Shown: positions 63,973-64,000 of the stretch, one piece after another | How the letters are laid out: the number at the start of each line of letters is the position of its first letter | Position numbering within the stretch: the stretch's first letter is position 1 | From: Paenibacillus sp. FSL R7-0204 | GTDB taxonomy: Bacteria > Bacillota > Bacilli > Paenibacillales > Paenibacillaceae | Direction of reading: 5' to 3' | Length of the DNA stretch: 64,000 nt | NCBI RefSeq assembly: GCF_038002225.1 | Contig: NZ_JBBOCA010000001.1 | Coordinates: 6,448,001-6,512,000 of the forward strand | The notes under the pieces: model-generated | Told to the model about the DNA's origin: nothing | The model's input: only the letters and a program-made list of their open reading frames with translations | Database searches by the model: none | Position numbers and translations under genes: made by a program

Positions 63973-64000
63973 ATGCGAATTTTATTTTTCGGCAGAGGTG
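63973..64000 (+). CDS. Start of a ketopantoate-reductase (PanE/ApbA)-like gene, truncated by window end
   Basis: AGGAGG then ATG opens MRILFFGRG, the beginning of a Rossmann-fold dehydrogenase resembling PanE/ApbA-family 2-dehydropantoate 2-reductases. Only nine codons are visible, so the assignment is tentative. Confidence 0.5.

Overview
The window looks like chromosome of a Gram-positive, endospore-forming member of the Firmicutes, most probably Paenibacillus or a close relative. The reasons are a complete spore-germinant receptor operon (gerA/gerB/gerC type), a CmpA-like spore-cortex morphogenetic peptide next to SprT, a YesM/YesN two-component pair attached to a carbohydrate ABC importer, strong AGGAGG-type ribosome binding sites, roughly 50% G+C in the conserved genes, and Bacillales-type tRNAs. 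Assignment is by reading alone; no database search was run.

Layout. 1-8.5 kb (minus strand): a WYL-domain regulator, then overlapping AddB-like and AddA-like nuclease/helicase genes, then a partial third gene with a helicase-associated N-terminal domain. Their association with a WYL regulator makes this a candidate DNA-processing or phage-defence locus. 8.6-10.4 kb: a gene split by a stop codon, tRNA-Leu(GAG), and a divergent pair of prophage-like repressor/Cro genes. 10.6-17.1 kb: carbohydrate ABC importer with its sensor kinase and AraC-type response regulator. 17.2-22.6 kb: A+T-rich accessory stretch with a truncated GNAT gene, an ABC-2 export cassette, an IS5-type remnant and a decayed group II intron reverse transcriptase, ending at a second identical tRNA-Leu(GAG) gene. 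22.8-29 kb: tRNA-Glu, alanine dehydrogenase and a branched-chain amino acid importer (livHMGF-J order).

29.4-39.3 kb is mostly ordinary: two Gfo/Idh/MocA oxidoreductases with an AraC regulator, tRNA-Ser and tRNA-Asn, a metallo-beta-lactamase-fold protein, Lrp/AsnC, pentapeptide-repeat protein, SprT, CmpA, DinB, CGNR zinc finger and a GGDEF protein. It also holds two copies of a ~105-bp palindromic intergenic repeat. 39.5-41.3 kb: two phage-type HTH genes (one frameshifted) and an orphan type I-C-like CRISPR array with a recognisable leader but no cas genes.

41.3-64 kb: small metabolic and regulatory genes (FG-GAP-like secreted protein, P-loop kinase, HAD, GNAT, HD hydrolase, LysR/alpha-beta hydrolase pair, ferritin-like, S51 peptidase, WYL and TetR regulators, the ger operon, LysR/pyruvate kinase, VOC, cupin, lipoprotein). 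Gene remnants here keep their 5' and 3' ends but have lost the middle: an HD-hydrolase paralogue, a PhzF gene, and an FG-GAP paralogue whose remains now form the C-terminal tail of the pyruvate kinase. The most unusual observations are this end-retaining decay, the chimeric pyruvate kinase, the AddAB-like/WYL locus, the orphan CRISPR array, and the paired tRNA-Leu genes with a conserved downstream motif.
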